A stretch of 39,288 nt of DNA from Patescibacteria group bacterium (GCA_025450075.1 JANWIC010000007.1:1-39288), one strand, 5' to 3'; numbered from the stretch's first letter, positions 7,921 through 18,540 are shown. A program made the numbers and translations. The notes: a model not told the origin generated them from the letters alone.

Positions 7921-8378
7921 TGTATTTGGTCTAATACTTCTCCAAGTTTGTATAATGATTCACTCCATCCTTGTTCCATTCCTTCAAGCGCGGGTTCCAT
8001 TTGTGGTGTTTTTGTAACAACATGTACATCAAGATGCATGATACATATGCCATTAACTTCTTCAAAAGTAACAATATTTTCTGTTTCAAGTAATGGATTC
8101 CCATTTTCATCTTCAGCTGCTACTGCTCGAAAAGAGAGTTTCGCATTTGGTATTACTTCTTGAATCGTACCTTTCATTGGATATATATTCCCTTCTGGTC
8201 CTTTCATATCAATATGAATATTTCCTCCTGACTTTACTTCGATTTCACATGTAGGGTTAGTAAATTGTCGTGGTCCCCACCATTTTGCTAATAGTGCTGG
8301 ATCGGTCCATGCCTGATATACCAATTCTTTTGAGGCTCCAAAAATTCTACGAACATGCAGTGATTTTTGAGTTTCCAT
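7917..8378 (-). CDS. SRPBCC/AHSA1-family protein
   Basis: VRRIFGASKELVYQAWTDPALLAKWWGPRQFTNP ... GMEQGWSESLYKLGEVL. Confidence 0.9.
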   Translation of the reverse strand: METQKSLHVRRIFGASKELVYQAWTDPALLAKWWGPRQFTNPTCEIEVKSGGNIHIDMKGPEGNIYPMKGTIQEVIPNAKLSFRAVAAEDENGNPLLETENIVTFEEVNGICIMHLDVHVVTKTPQMEPALEGMEQGWSESLYKLGEVLDQIH

Positions 8379-8442
8379 ACTTAAGAAATAATATATATAG
8401 TATATATTTTTCTCACTTAAAAATCGATACCTTTTGAAAGTT

Positions 8443-9393
8443 TTAGGTCAGAAGTGATAAATCAAGATGCCATTTAGGAGGATAAAAATATTGGATTTCT
8501 TCATTATTTGTAAGATATTTCGTCTTAATCCTTACCCTGTTACTTGCTAGGTGAGGGAAATTTACCCTGCAATATTTATCAGTTTCACAGAATAACCCTT
8601 GACAATCAATTGTGTGTAATCTTCTGTTACATAGGGATTTAAAGTGCAAATTATATTTATTGAATAATTCTTCCTGGTGGTCAACCATCCATTGGATAAT
8701 ATACTCGCTATCTTTTCTACCTGTATCAAGAAAGCATTTTGCAATCCCTCTTACTGCACCTGGACCTGCAATCGTAAAATCATCTTCATCAAACTGAAAC
8801 AAATCTGAGTAATTGAGATCAATAGCAAGCTGATAGGCCATAAAATCTCCAATCATTGGAAGGGAATGAAGATATAAGTAAAGTTGTTTCAATGAAGTTG
8901 ATGAAAGAATGGTGTTGATATATTTTGTTTTCAAACATATTTCTTCAATAAGCCGAAGATGGTTTACATGTTTTACATGTGATGCATACTTTTCAGTTGA
9001 TGCAAGAATAAAAGCATTCCCATAAATTGCTTTTCCTTTTTCTTTTCGTTTGGTAAGTATTTTTGCAATTCTATCTACGGAAAAATTTCGGATCGTAATG
9101 GGCTCTCCTAGTTGGGATTCAACATATTCCCATGTTTCACATTTATTCAAAAGTCGAAAAAGGATTACCCTCATAGCAGTACTAATCGGATCATATTGAT
9201 GTGAATAGATAACTTCTTTAATGAGAAATTGGGATACTCGATCAGAAGCTCTATATGTATTACAAAATTTATATTGCTGAAGAATGGGATCTTGGGTCAG
9301 AGGTGTTATATGGTTGATCTTATTGAAGAAGATATTCTGTCTTTCTGCTGCAAAATACCAATATGTATAGAAAGTTTCAGGTCTTGGTTTCAT
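8443..9393 (-). CDS. HMUDK_hel / alpha-glutamyl-putrescinyl-thymine pyrophosphorylase-like protein
   Basis: PLTQDPILQQYKFCNTYRASDRVSQFLI and GDFMAYQLAIDLNYSDLFQFDEDDFTIAGPGAVRGI resemble the helical domain of phage 5-hmdU DNA kinase-associated families. Confidence 0.6.
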   Translation of the reverse strand: MKPRPETFYTYWYFAAERQNIFFNKINHITPLTQDPILQQYKFCNTYRASDRVSQFLIKEVIYSHQYDPISTAMRVILFRLLNKCETWEYVESQLGEPITIRNFSVDRIAKILTKRKEKGKAIYGNAFILASTEKYASHVKHVNHLRLIEEICLKTKYINTILSSTSLKQLYLYLHSLPMIGDFMAYQLAIDLNYSDLFQFDEDDFTIAGPGAVRGIAKCFLDTGRKDSEYIIQWMVDHQEELFNKYNLHFKSLCNRRLHTIDCQGLFCETDKYCRVNFPHLASNRVRIKTKYLTNNEEIQYFYPPKWHLDLSLLT

Positions 9394-9432
9394 AGATCTT
9401 TTTATACACTACTTGTATACAGATTTCAACAG

Positions 9433-9461
9433 TTGACTCTATCATATAAAAAAGGTATAAA
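9433..9461 (+). promoter_or_regulatory. sigma70-like promoter (TTGACT-17-TATAAA) for a leaderless transcript
   Basis: TTGACT 9433-9438, 17-nt spacer, TATAAA 9456-9461, ATG 6 nt later. Confidence 0.75.
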
Positions 9462-9467
9462 TCACAT

Positions 9468-10343
9468 ATGCAAAATTCGGGAAAAATAAAAAGTATTTAT
9501 TACGGACAAAATTTTTTGAAAAATCCAGGTCTTGTCCGCCTTCTCCTATCCCGCACATCTATTTCAAAAAATGATACCGTTTATGAAATTGGTGGAGGGA
9601 AAGGAGTAATAACAACTGAATTAGCACAAATTGCAGGAACCGTTTTAGTAACAGAAGCAGATCAGGAACTATTTCAGTCTCTTCAACAAAAATTTAAAAA
9701 CCAAAAGAATGTTGAAATATATCAAAAGAATGCATTAACATATCCGCTTCCCGAAGGAAAATTCAAAGTGTTTGCAAATATTCCTTTTCGGATTACTTCA
9801 GATATTATCAGGTATCTTCTTGATAATACAAATGCACCAGTTGATACATATCTCATCTTACAAAAAGAATCGGCAATAAAATTTTGCGGATATCCGTCAG
9901 GAAAGGAAACACAATTTTCCCTCTTACATAAAACACAATTTGATCTTTCAATAATTTACCAATTTAAGAAAACTGATTTCTATCCATCACCACGAGTCGA
10001 CTCGGTGCTACTCCATATCCATAAAAAAGAAAAAAGTGATATCTCATCAAAACACAAATTTCTTTTTTATGATTTCATCACATTTGCATATAATCAGCGA
10101 GTACCTTCATTACAAAAAGGATTGCGGGAGATCTTTACACAAAATCAATTTACTAGACTTGCAAGTGATAATAAATTTTCACAAAAAGCTGTTCCAACAG
10201 ATCTTAATTATCAACAATGGCTTAATCTATTTTCATTCTTTCTGACTTTGGATATTACTAAGCAGGCAAGAGTATCAGGAGCATATTTGAAGCAGCAACA
10301 ATCCCAAAATAAAATACTAAAGATCCATCGTACACGCGTGTAA
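9468..10343 (+). CDS. Erm-like rRNA adenine N6-methyltransferase
   Basis: GQNFLKNP, VYEIGGGKGVITTELA, NIPFRITSDIIRYLL (Erm-type NIPF rather than KsgA NLPY), IFTQNQF C-terminal motif. Confidence 0.85.
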   Translation: MQNSGKIKSIYYGQNFLKNPGLVRLLLSRTSISKNDTVYEIGGGKGVITTELAQIAGTVLVTEADQELFQSLQQKFKNQKNVEIYQKNALTYPLPEGKFKVFANIPFRITSDIIRYLLDNTNAPVDTYLILQKESAIKFCGYPSGKETQFSLLHKTQFDLSIIYQFKKTDFYPSPRVDSVLLHIHKKEKSDISSKHKFLFYDFITFAYNQRVPSLQKGLREIFTQNQFTRLASDNKFSQKAVPTDLNYQQWLNLFSFFLTLDITKQARVSGAYLKQQQSQNKILKIHRTRV

Positions 10344-10389
10344 TATCACCAACCCATCATCTTCTTATGGTAAAATATATCCAGTATTA

Positions 10390-11862
10390 GTGTCTATTAT
10401 GTTCAGAAGAAAAACTCAATCCGGACAATTCGTAATAAAAAGAAGAAAACCTTATCGCTATGTGATATTTGTTCTTTTTTTCCTTTTGGTAGTAATAGGA
10501 ATTGTTGCGGTCAGAGCCTTTATCTTTTCCCGAGGTGTTTTTAAATCCGAAGGATTGGGAAGAGATATACTATCCTTTCTCCCCCTACCCAATCCGGGAT
10601 ATACTTCCGATGTCCAAAAAGCATTTGATAATAATAAGACAATAAATGTCCTATTAGTGGGATATGGAGGAGCAGGGCATGATGGCCCATATTTGACCGA
10701 TTCTATGCTTGTTGTGCGAATTGATCCTCAAAAGAAAAATGTCGCATTAATTTCAATTCCTCGAGATTTATGGGTGCAAATTCCAGAAACTGCTACTTCA
10801 AGCTCATATGGAAAGATAAACTCAGCTTATGCAATTGGCAATGATACACCTGATTATCCGACTAAATCTATACAATATACAGGAAAATATGGGGGAGGGA
10901 ATCTTGCAAAAGCAGTCGTATCAAATGTTTTAGGAATACCAATCGACTACTTCGTAGGAATTGATTTTGCAGGTTTTCAAAAAGTAGTAGATGATCTTGG
11001 TGGTGTAGATATAAACGTGACGAATGCATTTGATGATTATCAATACCCAAGCGGGGATCAAAATGCAGACGGTCCACCTTGTGTTGCGCAGATGAATACC
11101 CCAACATCCTGCCAATTCTGGCATGTCCACTTTAGCGCAGGGCTTCAGCATATGGATGGACAAACAGCTTTGGAATATGCGAGATCACGTCATGCAATCG
11201 GAGTAGAAGGGACAGATTTTGCCCGATCCCAACGACAGCAAAAACTCCTGGTTGCCATTAAAGATAAAGCTTTACAGATTAATGCCCTTCCAAATATGTT
11301 CTCAATAATGAATTCATTACAAGATAGTCTTATTACTGACATGACAATTGCTGATATGAAAGATTTAGCAGGAACACTAAAAGATTGGAATATTGCAAGT
11401 CCAGTACATGCTGCTCTAACTAACCAAAACTTTTTGAAAGACTCATATTCATCAGATGGACAATATATACTTTTGCCGAAAGAAGGATTAAATAACTATA
11501 CAAATATCCAAGAATACATTGCAAATATTTGGGATGTTCCGGGTGTAAATACCGCAATGCAAAATGTGACCGTTCATATTGTTGATAATGTGGGAAATAG
11601 GGCATTAGCAGCACAAGTAGAAAAAAATCTTACAGAATGGGGAATTCAAGCAGATATTATTACTAATCCATCTATCCCGACGCCAAGTCAAATAGAAATA
11701 TTGGATGGGACAAACAATAAATATCCTGATCTTGTAAATGTAATTAGAAATGTTGTTCTTCCTTCGAATCTGACCGGATTCAATCAAAATCAGCAGGTCC
11801 TACTGCATCAGGACCGGGAAAGCAATGTGCTAGATGTTGTGCTCGGGTCTTTGAAGGATTAA
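10390..11862 (+). CDS. LytR-CpsA-Psr (LCP) family protein with LytR_C domain
   Basis: N-terminal TM; LTDSMLVVRIDPQKKNVALISIPRDLWVQIP; ALEYARSRHAIGVEGTDFARSQRQQKLL. Confidence 0.93.
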   Translation: MSIMFRRKTQSGQFVIKRRKPYRYVIFVLFFLLVVIGIVAVRAFIFSRGVFKSEGLGRDILSFLPLPNPGYTSDVQKAFDNNKTINVLLVGYGGAGHDGPYLTDSMLVVRIDPQKKNVALISIPRDLWVQIPETATSSSYGKINSAYAIGNDTPDYPTKSIQYTGKYGGGNLAKAVVSNVLGIPIDYFVGIDFAGFQKVVDDLGGVDINVTNAFDDYQYPSGDQNADGPPCVAQMNTPTSCQFWHVHFSAGLQHMDGQTALEYARSRHAIGVEGTDFARSQRQQKLLVAIKDKALQINALPNMFSIMNSLQDSLITDMTIADMKDLAGTLKDWNIASPVHAALTNQNFLKDSYSSDGQYILLPKEGLNNYTNIQEYIANIWDVPGVNTAMQNVTVHIVDNVGNRALAAQVEKNLTEWGIQADIITNPSIPTPSQIEILDGTNNKYPDLVNVIRNVVLPSNLTGFNQNQQVLLHQDRESNVLDVVLGSLKD

Positions 11863-12337
11863 TTATTGTTACTGTTGATATGATACAATGATCCTCTTGA
11901 GGTAAATGAGGGTCAAAAGTTTCTCTGTAGATTCCATTTGCATCCAACGAGAGAATTGTCCATCTTTTATTTTTTACGTCTGATAAATCTGTTATGATCA
12001 AATAGTTCTTTTCATCAATTTTTATTTCAACAAGACTAAGTTCAGAACCTATAATATACGGGCTTATAATAGAGACTCCCCATCCATCAAAATCTACGAT
12101 TTGTGAAGATAATGCTTGTAATAATATATCGCGTACCTGGCGGGTATGGGATTTAGCCTGGTTCCCTATCTTCGTCTCTGCTGCTACCATTTCCATTAGT
12201 TCTTTACCTACATACCCATTACACTCAAGCATCAGAACCAATTCAACTGCTGCTTCAAGTGGGGAGGTATATGTGAGAACTTGTGCTTCTTCAGAAGAAG
12301 GATTCGACAATAAACCAGTACTGATGGGGTAAGCCAT
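11780..12337 (-). CDS. hypothetical protein, 3' end antisense to the LCP gene
   Basis: 185-aa ORF; overlaps 11780-11862. Confidence 0.6.
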   Translation of the reverse strand: MAYPISTGLLSNPSSEEAQVLTYTSPLEAAVELVLMLECNGYVGKELMEMVAAETKIGNQAKSHTRQVRDILLQALSSQIVDFDGWGVSIISPYIIGSELSLVEIKIDEKNYLIITDLSDVKNKRWTILSLDANGIYRETFDPHLPQEDHCIISTVTIINPSKTRAQHLAHCFPGPDAVGPADFD

Positions 12338-12396
12338 ATTATTATGGGTTGAAATATAGCCGAATTATATCAAAAGCTGGATTGCAAAGGAAGTGT

Positions 12397-14265
12397 TTAG
12401 GATCGGGCCTGGACATGCATATGAGCAAACTGTTCGTTATACAACTTGGCATACAATCCGCCTTTTGTTAATAATTCGTGATGTGTTCCTGATTCAACAA
12501 TCATACCATCCTCTACAGCGAGAATTACATCTGCAGCAAGGATAGTTGATAATCTATGAGCAATGGCAAGTGTTGTCCTGTCCTCCATTAAAGGTTCTAA
12601 AGAGGCTTGAATGAGTCTTTCTGAATGAGTATCAAGAGCGCTAGTCGCCTCATCTAAGATAAGTACGCGTGGGTTTTTTAAGATTACCCTTGCAATAGCA
12701 AGTCTTTGCTTTTCTCCACCGGATAATTTGTAACCTCTTTCCCCAACAATCGTATCATATCCTTCTGGAAGGGAAGCAATCCGGTCATGTATCGCAGCTG
12801 CTTTTGCTGCAGCAATCATTTCTTCTTCTTTTGCATCTGGTTTAGCAAACAATAGATTTTCTCGTATTGTTGTATTGAATAGGAAACTTTCTTGTGTTAC
12901 ATACCCAATCATTTGTTCAATTGTTGAAAGTGATAATGAACGGATATCATTACCATCAATAAGAACAGATCCAGAATCTACATCATAAAGACGTGAAAGA
13001 AGGTAGGTAAGTGTTGTTTTCCCGGATCCACTGGGACCGACAAGAGCAGCAAGTTGTCCCGGCTTTATATGGAATGATATATCTTCAACCCCAAACGGCT
13101 GTCGGGAATGTTCTTCCAAATGATTCCCTTTATACTGGAATGAAACATGGTCAAAGACAATATCACCCTTAATTTCTGCAGGTGTTAAATTGATCGGATT
13201 TTCTTTTTCAGATATCTCAATTGGCATATCCAGATATTCAAATATCCTGTCGAATAAGGCTAAGGCACCTTGAATCTCAACTTGTACGTTCAATAATTGT
13301 CCTATCGGGAAAAATAACCTGCTTTGCAGAGTTGTAAAGGCAACTATACCTCCCAGGCTAATTGAGGGATGAAGTGGGGAGTGGATAATTTCAAGTCCCG
13401 CAATAAGGTAGACAATTGCAGGAATTATGTTAAAAAATGTTCCGATAAACATAAAAAACCATCGGCCAACCATTTGCTGCCTTACCTGCAACTGTGCAAG
13501 TTTTTCACTTTCATCATTGAATTGTGTTGAAACATGTTCCTGTCGGCCATATGTCTTTATGAGCATGATACCACTTACTGATAATGTCTCTTGCATAACA
13601 GAAGTAAGCCTAGCAAGACTTTTTTGAGTTTCTTCATTACTTGATCTTCTTACATGTCCGACTTTTGAAGTGATCCATAAAAATACTGGTACCAGTCCAA
13701 GAGAAACCGCTGTTAGTGTTGGGCTGATAAACAGCATAGCAATTATTGTACTAAGAACTGTTGAAATATTTGAAACAACAGTTGTTGCTGTATCTGTAAT
13801 GACGCCTTGTACTCCACCGATATCATTTGAAAGTCTGGATTGCATTTCACCAGTTTTTGTTGAAGTGAAAAAATCTAAAGACATCATCTGCAGATGGGAA
13901 TAGAGGTCATTTCGAAAATCTCTCATAACATGTTGCCCGATAACATTATTCAGATATGACTGTCCGACATTTATGATTCCCCCAATTATTGGAGTAATGA
14001 ACATTAAACTGACAAAAAAGATAAGAAGATTAAGGTTATGCTTTCCAATAGCATCGTCAAATACATATTTGATCATTAATGGATTGATTAATCCAATAAG
14101 GGTGGTGACGATAATGGCAAAAAGGACAAGGATTACTTGTGCTTTGTAAGGTTTGAATGCTGATGCAACCCTTTTTAGTGTTTTAATATCAGATACACCA
14201 ATAGGTTTTTTCCCATCAACTTTTGCATAAGAACTGGTTTGTCTGAATATTGCTCTTGGACCCAT
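12397..14265 (-). CDS. ABC transporter ATP-binding/permease exporter
   Basis: TM domain plus GPSGSGKTTL, LSGGEKQRLAIARVILKNPRVLILDEATSALD. Confidence 0.95.
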   Translation of the reverse strand: MGPRAIFRQTSSYAKVDGKKPIGVSDIKTLKRVASAFKPYKAQVILVLFAIIVTTLIGLINPLMIKYVFDDAIGKHNLNLLIFFVSLMFITPIIGGIINVGQSYLNNVIGQHVMRDFRNDLYSHLQMMSLDFFTSTKTGEMQSRLSNDIGGVQGVITDTATTVVSNISTVLSTIIAMLFISPTLTAVSLGLVPVFLWITSKVGHVRRSSNEETQKSLARLTSVMQETLSVSGIMLIKTYGRQEHVSTQFNDESEKLAQLQVRQQMVGRWFFMFIGTFFNIIPAIVYLIAGLEIIHSPLHPSISLGGIVAFTTLQSRLFFPIGQLLNVQVEIQGALALFDRIFEYLDMPIEISEKENPINLTPAEIKGDIVFDHVSFQYKGNHLEEHSRQPFGVEDISFHIKPGQLAALVGPSGSGKTTLTYLLSRLYDVDSGSVLIDGNDIRSLSLSTIEQMIGYVTQESFLFNTTIRENLLFAKPDAKEEEMIAAAKAAAIHDRIASLPEGYDTIVGERGYKLSGGEKQRLAIARVILKNPRVLILDEATSALDTHSERLIQASLEPLMEDRTTLAIAHRLSTILAADVILAVEDGMIVESGTHHELLTKGGLYAKLYNEQFAHMHVQARS

Positions 14266-14378
14266 ACATGAAAGAATAAAGCGAAATGATTATATCATGC
14301 AGACAGAAAATCTCCTACCCATATCCTGTACAAACGGCCTCTTTTTGCTATATAGTATAGGTACTTAAACTGCCACTC

Positions 14379-15563
14379 ATGCGATATGTCATTATTGGTG
14401 CCGGGATTGCTGGAACCACAGCAGCAAATGTAATTAGAAAACAGGATCCGGAAGCCGATATCACGTTAATTACGAACGAAGAGTATCCTCTATATGCAAG
14501 AATAACAATAGCAGATTATGCAGCAGGAACCTTCCCAAGAGAACGGCTTTTTTTAGAAACAGCAGTAAAGCTTGCCCAGGATAACATCAAATTCCTATCT
14601 GGACATACTGCGTTATCGCTTAATAGAAAAGCACATACCGTCATTTGTGTTGATAGAGATCAAGAACAAAAAATCTTATCATATGATAAATTGCTTATAG
14701 CTACTGGTGGTTCACCTCGCACACTTGATGTAAAAGGCGCGGATGGAAAAGGTATATTCGGACTGTATCATATCGACGATAGTGATAAGATTCGGGCCTA
14801 TCTTAAAGGGAAAAAAAAAGGAATTGTATCAGGCGGTGCATCGCTCGCAAAAGATTTTGCAAATATTTTTGCCAGTCATGGTCTTGATACTACGTTACTT
14901 ATTCGAGGTCCGAGGTTTATGCATAAGATTTACGATGAATACACAAGTGAATTTGCCCATTCTATGATGGAAAAAAATCATGTTCATGTATGTGTAAATG
15001 AAGAGATTTCGGAATATGAGCTTGATGCAAATGGATGTGTATGTGGAGTAAAGACGAATTTAGGTAGAAGAGAATGTGATATTGTGGGAATTGGATTGGG
15101 TATCAATCGGATTTCACCTTTTATTGAAACTTCTGATTTATCTTTTAATAATGGAGTGTTAACAAATGAATATCTGCAAACATCCGATCCGGATGTCTTT
15201 GCAGCAGGAGATATTGCTGAATATTTTGATATATATACCCATGCTTATCGAATGAATGGTGATTGGCCAGCAGCAAGACAACAAGGAACATGTGTCGGGA
15301 AGACAATGACCGGGCAAAAGACAATGTATGCAGATGTCGTTGTAGATACGCTTAATGTTTTTGGAGTAAATATATCAACTATTGGTTTGATAGACTACCA
15401 TAAAACGACATCTTACATCCGGGAAACTTCTTCTTCATATATTCGCATTATAACCAATGATGATAGGGCAATTGGCGGTATAACAGTTGGAGATCCTGAG
15501 TTTACAGTTAAACTTAAGAGGGCTGTACTTGAGAGAAAGATAGTCCAAAGCAATTATATCTAA
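14379..15563 (+). CDS. FAD/NAD(P)-dependent oxidoreductase
   Basis: GAGIAGTTAANVIR, LLIATGGSPR, SDPDVFAAGDIAEY. Confidence 0.9.
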   Translation: MRYVIIGAGIAGTTAANVIRKQDPEADITLITNEEYPLYARITIADYAAGTFPRERLFLETAVKLAQDNIKFLSGHTALSLNRKAHTVICVDRDQEQKILSYDKLLIATGGSPRTLDVKGADGKGIFGLYHIDDSDKIRAYLKGKKKGIVSGGASLAKDFANIFASHGLDTTLLIRGPRFMHKIYDEYTSEFAHSMMEKNHVHVCVNEEISEYELDANGCVCGVKTNLGRRECDIVGIGLGINRISPFIETSDLSFNNGVLTNEYLQTSDPDVFAAGDIAEYFDIYTHAYRMNGDWPAARQQGTCVGKTMTGQKTMYADVVVDTLNVFGVNISTIGLIDYHKTTSYIRETSSSYIRIITNDDRAIGGITVGDPEFTVKLKRAVLERKIVQSNYI

Positions 15564-15565
15564 TT

Positions 15566-16504
15566 CTAATCGGGTAATCCCAGTTGTGCTAAAAATCTTT
15601 CTAGGATTACTTTGCCTAATTCATCAATATCATCTTCACCACTATAGCTTGCCCTCTTTTCTTTAGGATTTTGATTTCCGTTTTGTTGATTTTTAAAACT
15701 TTCTTCAATATCATAAGAAGCATATACACTTACAGGAAGGGTGAATTGATGCATCTTTTTGATCCAAAAGGATGCATACTTCATATTTCTATTTTTGTTG
15801 ATAGTCCAAATAACATATTTTTTACATAATTCAATTTCTTGCATTGTCCAACCCTCACTCCTTTTTGCAGCCAGGGAACGGACAATTCTTGTCCAATATG
15901 CATCTCTGACATGTTGCGCAATAATTATTTCAATAACAGTTCCTGTTAAAGGTGGGAAAATATATGATCCACTCTTTCTTTCTCGAATTTTGGTATGTAA
16001 ATATTGGTTAATATCAAATGCATGTGATGCAAGAATAGTTACGAATTCAGATACAGGAATATACCAATATTGATGAAATAATTCTTCAACCTCAGAAGGA
16101 CGAATAAAACAAACATTTTCAGCCATGGCTATTGCCTGAATTGGAGAGATAGTATGTGTATAGGCAAGCCGTAACATTTCCTTGAATTCTTCACGATAAA
16201 ATTCGATAAGTACAGGTATTTTATCATTATCAATATTTCGATAATTTTGAAAAGCAACAAACATTGTTATTTGAAGTCCAGTGGCATAAGATTTTTTGAG
16301 TTCATCTTTTTCGAATGATCTGATATATTTTTGAAAATCAGGATCTTCATCTAGATATAAGTATAATATATCGTCAAATGGTTCTAATCCTTCTGTATAT
16401 GAAGTATATTCCGGATTACTGGAATCGGTGAAATGGCCATGAGAACCTGGTGTATCAGGAGAAGTATTTGTTGGATTATCACCAGATGAATAGATATTAC
16501 CCAT
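15566..16504 (-). CDS. hypothetical protein
   Basis: 312-aa intact ORF. Confidence 0.7.
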   Translation of the reverse strand: MGNIYSSGDNPTNTSPDTPGSHGHFTDSSNPEYTSYTEGLEPFDDILYLYLDEDPDFQKYIRSFEKDELKKSYATGLQITMFVAFQNYRNIDNDKIPVLIEFYREEFKEMLRLAYTHTISPIQAIAMAENVCFIRPSEVEELFHQYWYIPVSEFVTILASHAFDINQYLHTKIRERKSGSYIFPPLTGTVIEIIIAQHVRDAYWTRIVRSLAAKRSEGWTMQEIELCKKYVIWTINKNRNMKYASFWIKKMHQFTLPVSVYASYDIEESFKNQQNGNQNPKEKRASYSGEDDIDELGKVILERFLAQLGLPD

Positions 16505-16571
16505 GCGTATAATGTTAATACTTTCAGTCTAACTTGACAAATGTGAGGAATAAATACGTTAATGACGGCTA

Positions 16572-17876
16572 CTATTCAACCCGTAATGCATCTATTGGAT
16601 TCATCCTGCTTGCCTTCAGGGCAGGAATAGCTCCTGCAAGAAATGCGATGAATAAATCAATGACAAGGATTATAATGAGAAATGAAATAGGAAATGTAAG
16701 CAAACTATATCCTTCAAAACCCTTCAAGAAATATTTCCTTGCTAAGTTATTTGCAATACTTCCAATTCCAACACCTAATAATATACCAATGATTCCTCCC
16801 CAAAACCCTATGGAAATAGCTTCAAAAGCAAACATAGAAAAGATGCCACCTTTACCCATTCCTAATGCCTTCATAAGTCCGATTTCTCTCGACCTTTCAA
16901 GGACAGCCATCAAAAGGGTATTAACAATACCAAGTGTTGCAGCCAAGATTGCAATTGCAGCAAAAAGGCTTAAACCCACTTGTACGGTGGTAATTACTCC
17001 CTGAATAGAAGAAGAGATACTGCTTATAGAATTTGAATTGTACCCTTTATTACTAAGTGTCGTTTGAAGAGCTGATTGATCTTTTGAACTTAATGAATCT
17101 GTAATTGCCGCAACATTTGAAAATGATTGCTGGTCAGTTGGTGTAGTATCCAGTTCATTAAAAATGGCATTGTTAACGGATACTGGAAATATTGCATTAT
17201 CACCTACAAGAAGATTTGTGACCATTACGCCACTCACATGAAACTGTTTCAATGTAGGAGTTGGTGTGCCTGTCACTTTATTAATATTTGAACTGGTAAT
17301 AAATGCAAATGAAACTGTTTTACCAATTAAGTCAGATGGGGATGAATAACCGAGCGTTTTGATTGCTTTGTATGGTAAAATGACACTTGTCGAATCATTA
17401 GCAGATGGTATAGTACCTGCTGCAAGACTGAGAGTTTCTTCCGGAACATAGTAATATGCAGAAACTGCATATTTATCATTTCCATTTAGGGTTACATACA
17501 AAGTTTGGAGATTGGTATGTTCGCCATATACTTTTTTTATTCCTTTTATCTGTTGGATACTTGCCATATCAGATGAAGAAATGAGTGGTGTGACTTCAAT
17601 TCCAATTTGGTTTGTATATTTTGGAAGTGTATCAGTTGGAGCAAAAGGATTGCCATCTCGTCCTTGGTTTGGATTTTTCTTTACAATAAATAATCCGTTC
17701 GGGATATCAACAGCTTTGATCTGGTTGTTAATATAGTCCTTAGCGCCGTTACCGATTGCAACAGTAAGGGTAAGTGTAATTGTCCCAATAATGATTGCAA
17801 GAATAGTTAAAATGGTACGAGTTTTTGATCGTAACAAGTTTGAATTAGCTGTTCTAATAATATCAAGTGTTTTCAT
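16572..17876 (-). CDS. MacB/FtsX-type ABC transporter permease
   Basis: LLRSKTRTILTILAIIIGT; C-terminal SREIGLMKALGMGKGGIFSMFAFEA and ALKASRMNPIDALR. Confidence 0.93.
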   Translation of the reverse strand: MKTLDIIRTANSNLLRSKTRTILTILAIIIGTITLTLTVAIGNGAKDYINNQIKAVDIPNGLFIVKKNPNQGRDGNPFAPTDTLPKYTNQIGIEVTPLISSSDMASIQQIKGIKKVYGEHTNLQTLYVTLNGNDKYAVSAYYYVPEETLSLAAGTIPSANDSTSVILPYKAIKTLGYSSPSDLIGKTVSFAFITSSNINKVTGTPTPTLKQFHVSGVMVTNLLVGDNAIFPVSVNNAIFNELDTTPTDQQSFSNVAAITDSLSSKDQSALQTTLSNKGYNSNSISSISSSIQGVITTVQVGLSLFAAIAILAATLGIVNTLLMAVLERSREIGLMKALGMGKGGIFSMFAFEAISIGFWGGIIGILLGVGIGSIANNLARKYFLKGFEGYSLLTFPISFLIIILVIDLFIAFLAGAIPALKASRMNPIDALRVE

Positions 17877-18540
17877 GATTTAAGATTTTTCCATCTTGGA
17901 TATATATTCTCCTGTCACACATTTTTGCAATATCATCATCATGGGTAACAATGATAAGGGTAATATGCTTTTCTTTATTCAATTTAAAAAGAAGGTCTAT
18001 GATAGTTTTGCCGGTAGTACTATCGAGGTTTCCTGTCGGTTCATCAGCAAATATTATTTTGGGATTATTAATTAATGCTCGAGCAATGCATACTCTTTGT
18101 TTTTGACCACCTGACAAATCTGTCGCTTTGTTCTTCTTTTTATCTTCCATATCAACTTCTTTGAGAACTTGGAGAACCCTTTCATGTCTTTGATTTGCTG
18201 AAATTCCTTTAATCATTAATGGAAGTGAAATATTCTCAAAAACATTCTGGTTAGGTTTAAGAAAAAACTGTTGAAATACAAATCCAATATTTTCATTTCT
18301 GAATTTGTTTAATTCCCTTGCATTGTAATTTGCAAGATTTTTTCCTTCGTATTGCACGCTTCCTGATGTTGGGGTATCGAGTGCTGCCATGACATGCATA
18401 AGAGTAGATTTTCCGCTTCCTGATTTACCAACAATAGCAACACTTTCTCCATCATTAATAGTAAGATTAATACCATTTAATGCATCATAAGTATTTTTCT
18501 TGTTTCCGTAAGTTTTATGAAGATCTGTTACTTGAATCAT
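17863..18540 (-). CDS. ABC transporter ATP-binding protein (LolD/MacB type)
   Basis: GKSGSGKSTLMHVMAALD, LSGGQKQRVCIARALINNPKIIFADEPTGNLD; overlaps permease start. Confidence 0.95.
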   Translation of the reverse strand: MIQVTDLHKTYGNKKNTYDALNGINLTINDGESVAIVGKSGSGKSTLMHVMAALDTPTSGSVQYEGKNLANYNARELNKFRNENIGFVFQQFFLKPNQNVFENISLPLMIKGISANQRHERVLQVLKEVDMEDKKKNKATDLSGGQKQRVCIARALINNPKIIFADEPTGNLDSTTGKTIIDLLFKLNKEKHITLIIVTHDDDIAKMCDRRIYIQDGKILNHENT

